DNA of 64,000 nt from Thermoplasmatota archaeon (GCA_023379355.1 JAMCUD010000110.1:1-64000); one strand, 5' to 3'. Shown: positions 33,630 to 43,189, counted from the stretch's first letter. The notes: a model not told the origin generated them from the letters alone. Numbers and translations are program-made.

Positions 33630-34916
33630 TCATTCTGCGATCACATCACTGACTTTATCCGAATGGGAGGTCCATGTTTCTCTTGATATAAGAACACCGC
33701 CCACCAGAACAATTGTAAGAGCAAATATACTGACAGCCCATGGAGTGACAGAAAAGGTGGAGGACAGTTCAAACGCTGAAATTATAGAAGGCGCAAATCC
33801 TCCTATTATAGCACCGAGATTATAGGTAAACCCGATGGCAGTGGATCTGTAAGTCTTGCTGAATGTCTCAGCAAGGAATGTAGGGAGGGAAGCAAATACC
33901 ATGGCCTCTATGAACGCCTGAAATCCGTAACCGAGAACAATGTGTGTGCCCGAAGTGGAATAACCAAGCAGAAGTAGGGGATAGAACAGAGCAAGGAATA
34001 GAATACTGTAAAACAGCATTGAAAACCTCCTGGCCTGAAATTTCAGGGAAAGTATGCCGCCAATCCAGACCCCAAACAGGGAGATCAGGTTTATGAGAGC
34101 TACATAGAGCCCGATGCTTGAGTCACTGATGTGCTGATAGTGCATTACCGTAGGGTAATATGAAAGAGTTGCGGAATTTATGAAAAGAAGACCGGCTGTT
34201 ATTATGACTGCAATTGCCAGTGCCCTCGGGGATTTTCTGAAAAGATCCATCATTGGATGCTTCACGACCTTCTTCTCCCTCACCATCTGGTTGAAAACAT
34301 CAGTGTCTTTTGTTCCGAAACGTGTTATGATTGCAAAAATTCCTGGAATTATGGCACTGTAGAAGAGGTATCTCCAGTCAGTCTTATTGAAAAGGGTCTG
34401 GCCAAAGTGGATGCTAAGGGCAGCATATACCAGAGAAACCACGAAGTAGCCGACTCCAAAGCCACTCTGAACGAAAGCTCCCACAAAATTCCTCTTCTCT
34501 GGTGGCGCACTTTCTGAGGCGAGAGCTGCTCCTCCCCCATATTCTGCTCCTGCAAAAAGACCTACGAAGAATAGAATTGTGTACATCACAACCGGGGCAA
34601 GGTATCCAACCTGGGCAAATGTTGGAACAAACCCCACACTGAAACCAAATATTGAGAACCCGAACACCGTTATTGTGAGCATTCTCTTTCTGCCCAGTCT
34701 GTCGCCGATGTAGTTGCCGAATATGAGTGACCCGATTATGCGTGATAGTGAGGTAACTGCAACTCCGAGGAAGGCAGCAACAAGTGCATATCTCGTAGGG
34801 CCGAATATGATTGGGGCAATGGTGAAAGCAACCAGCGAATATGAGATAGATACGTATCCATCCATAAGCCACCCTGACCATGCTGCAAGTATGCGTTTCC
34901 ATTGGTTCCCGTCCAT
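33630..34916 (-). CDS. MFS transporter (metabolite:proton symporter type)
   Basis: A 428-residue twelve-helix MFS protein of the sugar/carboxylate symporter type. It carries GNYIGDRLGRKRMLTITV after helix 2, and EYGGGAALASESAPPEKRNF between helices 4 and 5, the latter resembling organic acid permeases. The second-half loop after helix 8 lacks a clear repeat of the signature. The open frame begins at GTG 34931, but ATG 34916 lies about 28 nt downstream of a TATA box (34941-34948), so leaderless initiation at 34916 is preferred. Substrate unknown; carboxylic acids or sugars are likely. Confidence 0.85.
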   Translation of the reverse strand: MDGNQWKRILAAWSGWLMDGYVSISYSLVAFTIAPIIFGPTRYALVAAFLGVAVTSLSRIIGSLIFGNYIGDRLGRKRMLTITVFGFSIFGFSVGFVPTFAQVGYLAPVVMYTILFFVGLFAGAEYGGGAALASESAPPEKRNFVGAFVQSGFGVGYFVVSLVYAALSIHFGQTLFNKTDWRYLFYSAIIPGIFAIITRFGTKDTDVFNQMVREKKVVKHPMMDLFRKSPRALAIAVIITAGLLFINSATLSYYPTVMHYQHISDSSIGLYVALINLISLFGVWIGGILSLKFQARRFSMLFYSILFLALFYPLLLLGYSTSGTHIVLGYGFQAFIEAMVFASLPTFLAETFSKTYRSTAIGFTYNLGAIIGGFAPSIISAFELSSTFSVTPWAVSIFALTIVLVGGVLISRETWTSHSDKVSDVIAE

Positions 34917-34940
34917 GCCGACTAATTTCACTCAATGGTG

Positions 34941-34948
34941 ATTTAAAT
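34941..34948 (-). promoter_or_regulatory. TATA box of the MFS gene at 34916
   Basis: ATTTAAAT is centred about 28 nt upstream of ATG 34916 in the minus direction. It is symmetric and could also serve rightward transcription toward the nuclease-helicase gene. A second T/A-rich site (atatttatatt near 34953) is closer to that side. Confidence 0.5.
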
Positions 34949-35138
34949 GAGTGATATTTATATTCCGGTCTTGAAGAGAATCGGACAAATTATGACCTTT
35001 TATTCAGGAACCCTTGATCTGGGGGAATATTATGAACAAGACCTTCTGTATTCCAATATTAAGGACAATATAATAGACCCAAGATCCACTTTACAGAATC
35101 TCGCTAGACCGAAAAAATTATTACAGATTCAATTTTAA
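34947..35138 (+). CDS. Possible small protein upstream of the nuclease-helicase gene
   Basis: An open frame of 63 codons ending directly before the next gene's TTG start. No family is recognised. A T/A-rich promoter-like site at about 34953-34961 would place a leaderless start at ATG 34992, giving 48 residues, acidic then basic. It may be a real leader gene coupled to the helicase, or only an open leader region. I lean only slightly toward real because its stop abuts the next start exactly. Confidence 0.3.
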   Translation: MSDIYIPVLKRIGQIMTFYSGTLDLGEYYEQDLLYSNIKDNIIDPRSTLQNLARPKKLLQIQF

Positions 35139-36935
35139 TTGACCGTGAACCTTCCTGTCCTTCTCAATAATTACCGGAATCCAGAAAATGCCGTGGGAGA
35201 CCTGATTGAAGCCTATATGACATCGCTGAATGAAAAGCCTGACCATTCACAGGTAAGTGTTTGGAAATCACTCACTGGGGAGATCATAGAAATTGCCGAT
35301 GGCTTTCCTTCCTTTGCAGAGTTCCCAATTTTCAATCTTGAAAGGGCAGATTACCTGGTCCTGGACACCGATAGAGGTTTAATAATTGAGGCGAAGGGAT
35401 GGAAGAAGGTAGAACAGATTAATGAACGCATCGTGAGGGCAGATGGAAACGTGCGTCTGGACCCATCCTATCAGCTTAATAATTATGTTTCAAAGTTCAA
35501 TTATTTTCATTCCAGCGGCAGGCATATCAAATACACAGGATTGCTTTTCCTTTACAACAACAGAACCTACATTCCCCAGGACTGCAAAATAGCACACACC
35601 ATGGAGGAACTAAGGTCCATGATACAGGATCTCAAATTTCCCGGTAATAAGGAAATAACTGACATGGTTCTTAATGGCGGGTTCCATGTCTCTCAGGACC
35701 TCATAGATCTTATCAGCTCGAACAGAGAGGATATAATGGAAAACGCCTCGAAAACTCTCCTCGGCCGTGGATATGGACTCTCTGAGAATCAGGCTCTCTT
35801 GGTCAATGAGGTTCTGAATGCCCTTGAGACAGGGGAAAAGAGAACTTTCCTCGTGAAAGGTAACAGCGGTTCAGGGAAAACCCTTGTAGCCATCGAACTT
35901 CTTCTTGAGGCATTTGTGAAGAAATACAAAGTCTTCCTTGCCTATAGAAACAACCGTCTCCTCAATACCCTCAAACAGACACTGGAAATCAGAGGTGGTA
36001 AATACAACCTAGCTCCGAGCATATTGTTCTATTCAACGGGATTCAACAATGGAATCGGAGAGGAAAAATTCTCTTCGGAACTATATGGCAAGATAGATCT
36101 GGTAATTTACGATGAAGCCCAGAGGATGACGGAATCTGTGATCAGAAAGACACAGGAGAGGTCTACAGTGAAGGTTTACTTTTACGATGATAACCAGATA
36201 TTGATAGGAGATGAGGCAGGAACCGAGGAAAACTTCCTAAAATTGACAAATGAGAGAAGGGTTTATGAATTTCCCTCTGTTTTTCGCCTATCCAGAAATT
36301 ACCTGAGGTTCGTAAATAATCTCCTATGGGAATCAGAGGTCCCTTCTTCTTCTGATTACAGAATAAGGATATTTGATAATATCTCCGAAATGTTTGATGA
36401 CCTCAGAAGTATTTATTCAGGTGGCAACAAGATAGCATTGATGTGTGCCTTCACGGAATCCAGGGGAGATCTGAAAAATCCAAACAGCGCAGATAATAGA
36501 AGAATCGGATCACCACTTCCTTCTGGGCTAGATATTTACAAGGGAACCGGACTGGATGTCTACTGGCTGATGGACCCAAAGACAGAATATCCTGCTTACT
36601 GGTCAGGCAGAATGAATCCCCTTGAGAGATGCGCAAGCGTATACGGAAGTCAAGGTTTTGAAACACAGTTCGCTGGTTTGGTCTGGGGAAGAGACATGAT
36701 CTGGAGAAATGGATGGCTTGTGAACGAAAGTCCAATTACGGATAACATCGGCTACAATTACTCTCTGAAGAGGCTATCCAAAAAGGAACCAGGCAAAGCA
36801 TTGAAACTGCTTAAGAACAGGTATTACATTATGCTTACCAGAGGGATAAGAGGCATTGATCTTTTCTTTGAGGATCAGGAAACCGGGGAACATGTAAAAT
36901 CAGTCCTCGAAGAGAATTCCATGCCATACCGGTGA
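35139..36935 (+). CDS. PD-(D/E)XK nuclease-DUF2075 helicase fusion protein
   Basis: A 598-residue two-domain protein. Residues about 15-125 look like a restriction-type nuclease: Asp71, then Glu84-Ala-Lys86 in LIIEAKGW, and QxxxY at 112-116, the active-site pattern of RecB-like PD-(D/E)XK enzymes. Residues about 215-590 match the DUF2075 superfamily 1-type helicase/ATPase: Walker A GNSGSGKT at 241-248, DEAQ at 325-328, YGSQGFE near 502, and LTRGIRG near 566. The fusion implies ATP-driven work on nucleic acid with cleavage, as in restriction or plasmid/phage defence, though a repair role cannot be excluded. TTG 35139 follows directly after the stop of a small frame; GTG 35145 is an alternative start. 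No methylase is adjacent. Confidence 0.8.
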   Translation: MTVNLPVLLNNYRNPENAVGDLIEAYMTSLNEKPDHSQVSVWKSLTGEIIEIADGFPSFAEFPIFNLERADYLVLDTDRGLIIEAKGWKKVEQINERIVRADGNVRLDPSYQLNNYVSKFNYFHSSGRHIKYTGLLFLYNNRTYIPQDCKIAHTMEELRSMIQDLKFPGNKEITDMVLNGGFHVSQDLIDLISSNREDIMENASKTLLGRGYGLSENQALLVNEVLNALETGEKRTFLVKGNSGSGKTLVAIELLLEAFVKKYKVFLAYRNNRLLNTLKQTLEIRGGKYNLAPSILFYSTGFNNGIGEEKFSSELYGKIDLVIYDEAQRMTESVIRKTQERSTVKVYFYDDNQILIGDEAGTEENFLKLTNERRVYEFPSVFRLSRNYLRFVNNLLWESEVPSSSDYRIRIFDNISEMFDDLRSIYSGGNKIALMCAFTESRGDLKNPNSADNRRIGSPLPSGLDIYKGTGLDVYWLMDPKTEYPAYWSGRMNPLERCASVYGSQGFETQFAGLVWGRDMIWRNGWLVNESPITDNIGYNYSLKRLSKKEPGKALKLLKNRYYIMLTRGIRGIDLFFEDQETGEHVKSVLEENSMPYR

Positions 36936-37008
36936 CCCCGATAAATGGAATTAATCCGGAAGATCATGGAGTTGACTGGAATCTAAACCGCTGGATCGAA
37001 ATAATATA

Positions 37009-37080
37009 TGCGGGTGCCGGGATTTGAACCCGGGTCATAGGCTTGGGAAGCCCATGTGATAACCCCTACACTACACCCGC
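37009..37080 (-). tRNA. tRNA-Gly (anticodon CCC)
   Basis: Read on the minus strand: acceptor GCGGGTG with CACCCGC, discriminator A, anticodon stem TGGGC/GCCTA with one G-T pair, loop TTCCCAA (anticodon CCC, reading GGG), and T arm CCGGG-TTCAAAT-CCCGG. No CCA is encoded and no intron is visible. It lies between the nuclease-helicase gene and glutamate dehydrogenase. Confidence 0.95.
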
Positions 37081-37129
37081 CCAAAAACCTCTGGCTAATT
37101 TCTGTTGACCCTAAAAAATTTTGGTTGGT

Positions 37130-38380
37130 TTAGTACCAACCTCTCAGTTTCATCGCGTCAGCAACTCTCTTGACTGAGACCACATATGCGCCAGTTCTGT
37201 TGTCTACATTGTATTTCTTGGCTGCGTTGAGCACATCATGTGTAGCCTCTGTCATCTTTCTCTGGAGTTTCTCATAGACCTCTGCTTCCGTCCAATAATA
37301 TCCTCCAACATTCTGAACCCATTCGAAATATGAAACTGTCACTCCCCCTGCGTTAGCAAGGAAATCAGGCAGAACCATTACTTTCTTCTTGTGAAGGATT
37401 TCGTCCGCCTCGGGAGTTGTTGGACCATTTGCCAGTTCGAGAACAACCTTTGCCTTGATTTTGTCTGCGTTATCTCCCCTTATCTGATTCTCAATAGCGG
37501 CAGGAATCAGGACATCAACAGGTAGCTCAAGGAGATCTTCGTTGGAGATGTTCTTTGCACCAGGGAAATTCTGGACGGTGCCAGTCTTCTTCTTGTGATC
37601 CATAACCTTTTCGAAATCTAGCCCGCCTTCCAGGTAAATACCGCCCTTCGTATCTGATACTGCGACCACCTTTGAGTTAAACAGCTCTCTGGCCAGCTTC
37701 AGTGCAAACTGACCGGCGTTTCCAAAGCCCTGAATTGCAATTTTCGCCTTTGACAGATCAAGACCTATGGTCTTTGCAGCTTCTCCAAGGACATACATTC
37801 CTCCTCGTGCAGTGGCATCTCCCCTTCCCAGTGATCCGCCATTCTCAAGTGGCTTGCCGGTTATAACCCCCGGGGCTGAATGCCTGGCTATCTTCTCGTA
37901 TTCATCCATCATCCAGGCCATTATCTGCGGTGTAGTGTAAACATCAGGTGCCGGGACATCTATCTCCGGCCCTATGAAGTCATATGCTGCCCGGACGTAT
38001 GCCCTGCTCAATCTCTCGAGTTCTGATTGGCTCATGGTCTTCGGATCGCATATTACTCCTCCCTTTCCTCCTCCGAGTGGAAGGTTCGTTATGGCTGTTT
38101 TCCAGGTCATCCAGGCTGAAAGTGCCTTGACCGTGGACAGGGTCTCCTCTGGGTGGAATCTTATCCCTCCCTTTGCAGGTCCCCTTGCATTGTTATATCT
38201 TACTCTGAATCCAGTAAAGACTTTGGTAGTTCCATTGTCCATTTTCACTGGGAGGCTGAACTGAAAAATATTCATTGGACTACTCAGCAACTCCAGTGCC
38301 TCTTTGTCTAGTTTCATTACTTCTGCAGCCTTATGCAGCTGTTTCAGTGCTATTTCAAATGGGTCTAGGTTTTCTGACAT
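37130..38380 (-). CDS. gdhA: Glutamate dehydrogenase (Glu/Leu/Phe/Val family)
   Basis: Interconverts glutamate with 2-oxoglutarate and ammonia using NAD(P). The 416 residues include the substrate region [10 protein letters not shown], the catalytic lysine motif [10 protein letters not shown] near residue 100, [13 protein letters not shown] near 180, and the dinucleotide motif GFGNAGQFA near 213. The open frame reaches 38428, but ATG 38380 follows an AAGGT ribosome site and gives the usual N terminus (MSENLDPFE). It is probably central to nitrogen and amino acid catabolism in an organism with many amino acid permeases. Cofactor preference is not clear. Confidence 0.93.
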   Translation of the reverse strand: MSENLDPFEIALKQLHKAAEVMKLDKEALELLSSPMNIFQFSLPVKMDNGTTKVFTGFRVRYNNARGPAKGGIRFHPEETLSTVKALSAWMTWKTAITNLPLGGGKGGVICDPKTMSQSELERLSRAYVRAAYDFIGPEIDVPAPDVYTTPQIMAWMMDEYEKIARHSAPGVITGKPLENGGSLGRGDATARGGMYVLGEAAKTIGLDLSKAKIAIQGFGNAGQFALKLARELFNSKVVAVSDTKGGIYLEGGLDFEKVMDHKKKTGTVQNFPGAKNISNEDLLELPVDVLIPAAIENQIRGDNADKIKAKVVLELANGPTTPEADEILHKKKVMVLPDFLANAGGVTVSYFEWVQNVGGYYWTEAEVYEKLQRKMTEATHDVLNAAKKYNVDNRTGAYVVSVKRVADAMKLRGWY

Positions 38381-38507
38381 ATTTTCTACCTTCTGTCCCA
38401 TAGGGACTATAGGTAATAGCAACAGCATAGATTAACTTTCTATGAGATATTTTAGCACGGATTTCCAATAGGTAAAAATAATAAAATGGTAAGGCTATGA
38501 AAATTGC

Positions 38508-39146
38508 ATGAAAACAAATCAGAAAAGTGACAGTAACGGGCATGAAGTCTCAGCCTCAAGGAAACTTGTCATATTGGGCGCTATAGGGCCACTGCTCGCT
38601 CTTATCCTTCTTTCCACAGATATCGCCATTTCTCCATGGTTTACATGGTCCAAGAGTGCACTTTCTGACCTCGGTATACATCAGTACTCCATTCTCTTTA
38701 ATGGAGGTATCTTCATTGAGGGGTTGCTAAACATAGGATTCATTTATGGGCTTTACCGGTACTTCAGACTTGGCAGGGTGAATGCTGTGGTTCTTGTAAT
38801 TGCTGGCATTAGTCTTTCATTTGTTGGGATTTTTAATGAGCATTTTGCCGGGATACATATAACTCTGGCCCTTGTTTACTTTATCCTCTTTCCTCTTGGG
38901 ATAATAGGATTTTCCATATCCTCCTCAATAAAAGGTATGGGTGAAAGGGGAATGGGAGTAATTCTTGCAATAGTTGGTCTGGCGTTCATTGCTGTGGGAA
39001 TACTTGAAGACTTTTCCCTGGTCAGAACAGCCCTTGGTCTGGGGTTCTATGAACTGGTAGAAGCCCTATGCCTGATTGTATGGTCAGTGGAGGTTTCATT
39101 GCGGAGAGTCATCCGTGCTGGCGATTTAGTGGCACTGAAGCAATGA
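38508..39146 (+). CDS. DUF998 membrane protein
   Basis: A 212-residue, six-helix membrane protein. The segment WSKSALSDLGIHQYSILFNGG near residue 48 and the FNEHFAGIHI helix match the DUF998 pattern. It is a distant paralogue of the 25555 gene. A charged, Ser/Lys-rich N terminus precedes the first helix. It is divergent from glutamate dehydrogenase and followed 62 bp later by the methionine-salvage genes, which have their own TATA box. Function unknown. Confidence 0.75.
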   Translation: MKTNQKSDSNGHEVSASRKLVILGAIGPLLALILLSTDIAISPWFTWSKSALSDLGIHQYSILFNGGIFIEGLLNIGFIYGLYRYFRLGRVNAVVLVIAGISLSFVGIFNEHFAGIHITLALVYFILFPLGIIGFSISSSIKGMGERGMGVILAIVGLAFIAVGILEDFSLVRTALGLGFYELVEALCLIVWSVEVSLRRVIRAGDLVALKQ

Positions 39147-39208
39147 TATGAACTCATTATAGAATCTGGGGCGAACACATATAAATTAGCTGCCATTACA
39201 GCAGATAG

Positions 39209-39862
39209 ATGGAGAAAGAGACAAAAGCCAGATCCGTTGAAACGTTCGGTTCCGCGATCAATAAGCTCGTCGACTGCGGCAGATATTTTCACTCCAAAGG
39301 CTGGTTGTATGCAACCAGCGGAAACCTCAGTGCCGTTGTGGACCAGGATAACCTTTCCCTGGCAATCACCAGGAGCGGGGCAGACAAAGGAAACCTCTCC
39401 TCCGATGACATCCTGCTGATCGACTCTAAAATGGCGGTTCTCAGTGGAACTGGAATTCCTTCCAGCGAAACATTGCTTCATCTGACCGCTGTTGACATAA
39501 TGAGCGCGGGTGCAGTTTTCCATACGCATTCAGTCTGGGCAACTATTCTTTCGGACACATACTCTGAAACTGGATGGATAGAGTTGACCGGCTATGAAAT
39601 GCTCAAGGCGCTTAAGGATGTCTCGACCCATGAACATCGCGAACGCATACCAATCTTTGAAAATTCCCAGGATATGAAAATGCTTTCAAAAGAGGTCAGG
39701 AAAACCATGCTGGAAAACCAGGGAATTCATTCATTCCTTCTTAGAGGGCATGGGCTATATTCATGGGGAGAGAACATAAGCGAGGCCAGAAAAACTGTTG
39801 AAGCACTGGAATTTCTACTTGAAGCTAAGGGTAGAATCATGCAGTTTAAGAATATAAAGTAA
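39209..39862 (+). CDS. mtnB: Methylthioribulose-1-phosphate dehydratase
   Basis: Class II aldolase-fold zinc enzyme of methionine salvage. It dehydrates 5-methylthioribulose 1-phosphate to the diketo compound. Its 217 residues show the family features: GWLYATSGNLSAV near residue 32, TRSGADKG near 55, the zinc ligands in HTHSVWA near 105, and a third histidine in LRGHGLYSWG near 180. A TATA-like catataaatt lies about 27 nt upstream of ATG 39209, so this heads the unit mtnB-mtnD-mtnC. The following two genes supply the next steps. Confidence 0.9.
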   Translation: MEKETKARSVETFGSAINKLVDCGRYFHSKGWLYATSGNLSAVVDQDNLSLAITRSGADKGNLSSDDILLIDSKMAVLSGTGIPSSETLLHLTAVDIMSAGAVFHTHSVWATILSDTYSETGWIELTGYEMLKALKDVSTHEHRERIPIFENSQDMKMLSKEVRKTMLENQGIHSFLLRGHGLYSWGENISEARKTVEALEFLLEAKGRIMQFKNIK

Positions 39863-39892
39863 TATCAGATAAAAAATTCAGGTGAACAAAGG

Positions 39893-40447
39893 ATGGTAGT
39901 GGTTAAAGTTCCGGATAGGAACATATTGATTGAAGACCCTGAAGAAGCCAGAGTTTATCTTTCAAGGATTGGAATACATTACGAATCCTGGAAAGCAAGT
40001 ATACCCCTGAGTGATAGTCCCACATCTGGGGAGATTCTCTCTGCATACAGCAAGGACATTGAAAAGCTCAAAAATATAGGTGGATACAATACTGCTGATG
40101 TTATTGACATGAACAGTGCAACAGAGGGACTCGATGCAATGCTGGAAAAGTTCAACAAAGAACACTGGCATGATGAGGATGAGGTGAGGTTTACCCTCGA
40201 AGGTCGCGGACTATTTCATATCCACCCCATGGATGGGGAAGTTGCTGTAGTAGAAGTCACCAAGGGAGACCTGATCAGGATTCCAAAGAATACCCTCCAC
40301 TGGTTTGAGCTATGCCAGGAAAAGAGAATCCGGGCAATAAGGCTGTTCCAGAATAAGTCTGGATGGACTCCATATTATTCTGGAAGCGGTTTGGATGCAA
40401 GATACCAACCAGTCTGCATGGGACCTGCCTATGTCAAGAGAAGTTGA
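39893..40447 (+). CDS. mtnD: Acireductone dioxygenase
   Basis: Cupin-type metal enzyme that cleaves acireductone with O2. With Fe it gives 2-oxo-4-methylthiobutanoate and formate, the salvage reaction; with Ni it gives methylthiopropionate, formate and CO. The 184 residues contain EHWHDEDEVRFTLEGRG near residue 90, which has two His and a Glu, and a further metal histidine in NTLHWFEL near 133. The need for O2 shows aerobic metabolism. It lies 30 bp after mtnB and directly before mtnC. Confidence 0.92.
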   Translation: MVVVKVPDRNILIEDPEEARVYLSRIGIHYESWKASIPLSDSPTSGEILSAYSKDIEKLKNIGGYNTADVIDMNSATEGLDAMLEKFNKEHWHDEDEVRFTLEGRGLFHIHPMDGEVAVVEVTKGDLIRIPKNTLHWFELCQEKRIRAIRLFQNKSGWTPYYSGSGLDARYQPVCMGPAYVKRS

Positions 40448-41185
40448 ATGTCCATGTACCTGAAAGGGGTGGAGAACCTTAAGGGTGTGCTTCTCGATAT
40501 AGAGGGGACCACCACACCAATAGATTTCGTTCAAAAGAAGCTTTTCTCATTTGCCAGGGAGAACCTGGACACATTTCTCAGTTCTCATCGGGAGGACAGG
40601 CAGGTCATGGAGATACTCCACGGATTGAGGGAGATTTTCATTTCCCAGGGCGGTAAACGCGAAGACTGGAAAGAACCAGGGAAAGATGGAGACGGCAGCG
40701 CATCTAAAATCATCAAAGGTATGATAGATTCGGATAGCAAACTTACTCCATTGAAGGACCTGGAATCAATGATCTGGGAACTAGGGTACAGTGATGGACA
40801 GTTGAAAGGAGAGGTTTTTCAGGATGTTCCGGTGGCAATGAAGAGATGGGTCAAGAAGAACTTAATTATATGCATTTACTCATCGGGGAGCATTAAATCC
40901 CAGCAACTGATTTTCTCGACCACCCGTTTCGGAGACCTTTCAAAATATATATTCTCCTACTTTGATACAAGAGTGGGCACAAAAAAGGATAGCGCCAGCT
41001 ATGACAGGATCTCAGGGATGATCGGTCTGGAACCGGAACAGATATGTTTCATATCCGACAGCTACGGTGAACTGGTAGCAGCAAGAGAAGCGGGATTTGT
41101 AACGCTGTTTTCAGAAAGAGGATTACCATCTCCTCAGAACAGCAAATTCCAAAGCATCAGAACCTTTGATGATTTGCCATTCTGA
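40448..41185 (+). CDS. mtnC: Enolase-phosphatase E1 (2,3-diketo-5-methylthiopentyl-1-phosphate)
   Basis: HAD-type bifunctional enolase-phosphatase that turns the MtnB product into acireductone for MtnD. The 245 residues show motif I as LDIEGTTTPIDFV near residue 13 (the EGTTTPI form is specific to MtnC), the serine motif YSSGSIKSQQL near 141, and motif IV FISDSYGELVAA near 195. ATG 40448 immediately follows the mtnD stop; ATG 40454 is possible. With mtnB and mtnD it completes the lower salvage route apart from the final transaminase. Confidence 0.93.
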   Translation: MSMYLKGVENLKGVLLDIEGTTTPIDFVQKKLFSFARENLDTFLSSHREDRQVMEILHGLREIFISQGGKREDWKEPGKDGDGSASKIIKGMIDSDSKLTPLKDLESMIWELGYSDGQLKGEVFQDVPVAMKRWVKKNLIICIYSSGSIKSQQLIFSTTRFGDLSKYIFSYFDTRVGTKKDSASYDRISGMIGLEPEQICFISDSYGELVAAREAGFVTLFSERGLPSPQNSKFQSIRTFDDLPF

Positions 41186-41390
41186 GTGTTTGAATTTATA
41201 AAATTTCCTGGCTTTTAAACTTTCTTTCCAATTGAGTTTCAGACATAGAAAAATGTGTGCGGGAACTCAACACACCGACACTATGGCTGCCGAAGAAATC
41301 GACTTGGATTTACATCTCCCAACCAAAAGAAAGGATTAATTATGAATTAGCTGATTCGCTTAGGATACGAGATCACGAGTGTGAATTACC

Positions 41391-42128
41391 ATGCTGAAAA
41401 TGATTATTTCATTGAAGAATTTAAAGGAGGTTACTGACCTCCTGAACACAGTAGTTACTGAGGCGAAGTTCAAGGTTGCTCCTGAAGGACTATCAGTTAA
41501 GGCAGTAGACCCGGCCCATGTTGCCATGGTGTGCATTGACATCCCGAAGGGGGCTTTTGTGGAATATTCCCCCGATGCTGAGGAGGAGATCTCAATAGAT
41601 GTTGAAAGAATGAGGTCTGTGATTAAACTGGCCTCATCCAGCGATCTTGTGACAATGAGCAGAGATGGTGGCAAACTGAAGTTTGAAATAAACACAATCG
41701 TTAAGAGCATTTCACTTCTGGATAATAGCTCAGTGACAACACCGAGAGTCCCACAGGTTACATCTGAGAACTACGTTGTCATGTCCAAGGGGGAGTTAGA
41801 GAGGGGACTAAAGGCAGCAGAGGATGTTTCGGACTCAATAAGGCTGACATTGAGCGGAAGTGAATTCAGGGCAAAGTCATCATCAGATTCAGAGGAGTCG
41901 GAGATGGTGCTGCCAAAGGAAATGCTCAAGGATGTGAGATGTGCCCAGACAATAAAGAGCTCATACCCGCTTGAATATCTGCTCAAGCTGGTAAAATCAC
42001 TATCCAGTACAGATGAAATAAAACTCAGCTTTAAGGACGATTATCCCCTTACTATCGATTTTAACTTTGGCCAGGGTTCGGAAAGCGTCAAAGGGAATTT
42101 CCTGCTTGCCCCCAGAATGGAGCAGTAG
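41391..42128 (+). CDS. pcn: DNA polymerase sliding clamp (PCNA)
   Basis: Ring-shaped processivity factor for replication and repair enzymes. The 245 residues form two PCNA domains, with VKAVDPAHVAMVCIDIPKGAF near residue 38, the interdomain region around residues 118-130, and the C-terminal YPLTIDFNFG followed by FLLAPRMEQ. The C terminus lies at the partner-binding pocket. ATG 41391 is used, and ATG 41400 is equally possible. The gene stands alone with about 200 bp of upstream non-coding sequence. Confidence 0.94.
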   Translation: MLKMIISLKNLKEVTDLLNTVVTEAKFKVAPEGLSVKAVDPAHVAMVCIDIPKGAFVEYSPDAEEEISIDVERMRSVIKLASSSDLVTMSRDGGKLKFEINTIVKSISLLDNSSVTTPRVPQVTSENYVVMSKGELERGLKAAEDVSDSIRLTLSGSEFRAKSSSDSEESEMVLPKEMLKDVRCAQTIKSSYPLEYLLKLVKSLSSTDEIKLSFKDDYPLTIDFNFGQGSESVKGNFLLAPRMEQ

Positions 42129-42376
42129 GCTATAATTTAATATTTTTGGCTTAGATCCTCTTCTTAATAGTGTCGCTAAGGATTCCAGCACAAAAAACAT
42201 CTTAGCTTTCTATCATAATGCACAACATCAAGTAGTAAAGAGATTAAGTCGATTCTAGAATGAAATGGACAGTATTCTCCCTGCGAACTTAAAGCTTCCC
42301 GCCATTGGCGTAAACATTACGGATCATCATGAATCGGGTCAAGGGCCTATTCAAGGGTCCTTAAAATTCCAGAGAA

Positions 42377-42451
42377 CGGGCGCGGGGGGATTCGGACCCC
42401 CGATCTGCAGCTTAGGAGGCTGCTGCCATATCCTGACTGGGCCACGCGCCC
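42377..42451 (-). tRNA. tRNA-Arg (anticodon CCT)
   Basis: On the minus strand: acceptor GGGCGCG with CGCGCCC and discriminator G, anticodon stem GCAGC/GCTGC around loop CTCCTAA (anticodon CCT, reading AGG), and T stem GGGGG/CCCCC with loop TCCGAAT. It is 75 nt, without an encoded CCA or visible intron. It lies in a roughly 580-bp gap between pcn and queD. Besides the tRNA I see nothing there except A/T-rich promoter sequence. Confidence 0.95.
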
Positions 42452-42712
42452 TCTTCAGGGTTAATGGCACGCTTCTTTAAGTTTTTTCGCCGCACCATCT
42501 CTGCAGAATAAGTGAGAAATGTTAGCTGTATTGATACAGAACTGTATTGTCATGGAATTCAATGGATTGAACCCCCAAAACAGGGTGTTTAGGAAATAAT
42601 TAAGATTCCGAACAATGGGAACAGAATGCAGTCCTCGAATTCTACTTTGAAACCATAAATGATCTTAATTCAATGAAATAGAATTAAATTCAATATAACA
42701 ATAAAGTGACTA

Positions 42713-43189
42713 ATGAAAATGCTTATTGACGGTTGGGGTACTAATCTGAGATTCTCAGCGGCCCATTTTATTCCCGATCTTGGAAAATGTTCCAGACTCC
42801 ATGGACATGACTATGCAGTTTCCATTGAAATAATTGGAGAACCTGAAACCGGAGTTCTGATTGACTACGGAGTGGTGAAGAAAATAATAAGGAATCTTCT
42901 TGAATATTATGATCACCGAATACTTATCCCAAAAATAAATTCGGTTTCAGAACAAATTACACGCGGTGATGAGGTATTAGTTAAATGGAGTGGAAAAACC
43001 TTGAGTGTCCCCCTTGGAGATGTGGCGTTCATAGACTCCGAAGTATCTTCTAGCGAAAATCTCTCCAGTGTCATGGCAAGAGAAGTTGCCACTCTGTTGA
43101 AGCCATACAAAAACCTTGCGGAACTCACCCTTACAGTCTACGAAGGCCCCGCCCAGTCTTCATCAAGTACAGTGAAGATACATGACTGA
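42713..43189 (+). CDS. queD: 6-carboxy-tetrahydropterin synthase (QueD)
   Basis: Makes 6-carboxytetrahydropterin from 7,8-dihydroneopterin triphosphate, an early step to the 7-deazaguanine base of archaeosine (queuosine in bacteria). The 158-residue PTPS fold has zinc ligands His18 (FSAAHF), His30 and His32 (RLHGHDY), and the catalytic cysteine Cys26 just before. The ending LTVYEGPAQSSS is also typical of the fold. It overlaps queC by eight bases, a strong functional link. QueE is not in the window. Confidence 0.9.
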   Translation: MKMLIDGWGTNLRFSAAHFIPDLGKCSRLHGHDYAVSIEIIGEPETGVLIDYGVVKKIIRNLLEYYDHRILIPKINSVSEQITRGDEVLVKWSGKTLSVPLGDVAFIDSEVSSSENLSSVMAREVATLLKPYKNLAELTLTVYEGPAQSSSSTVKIHD

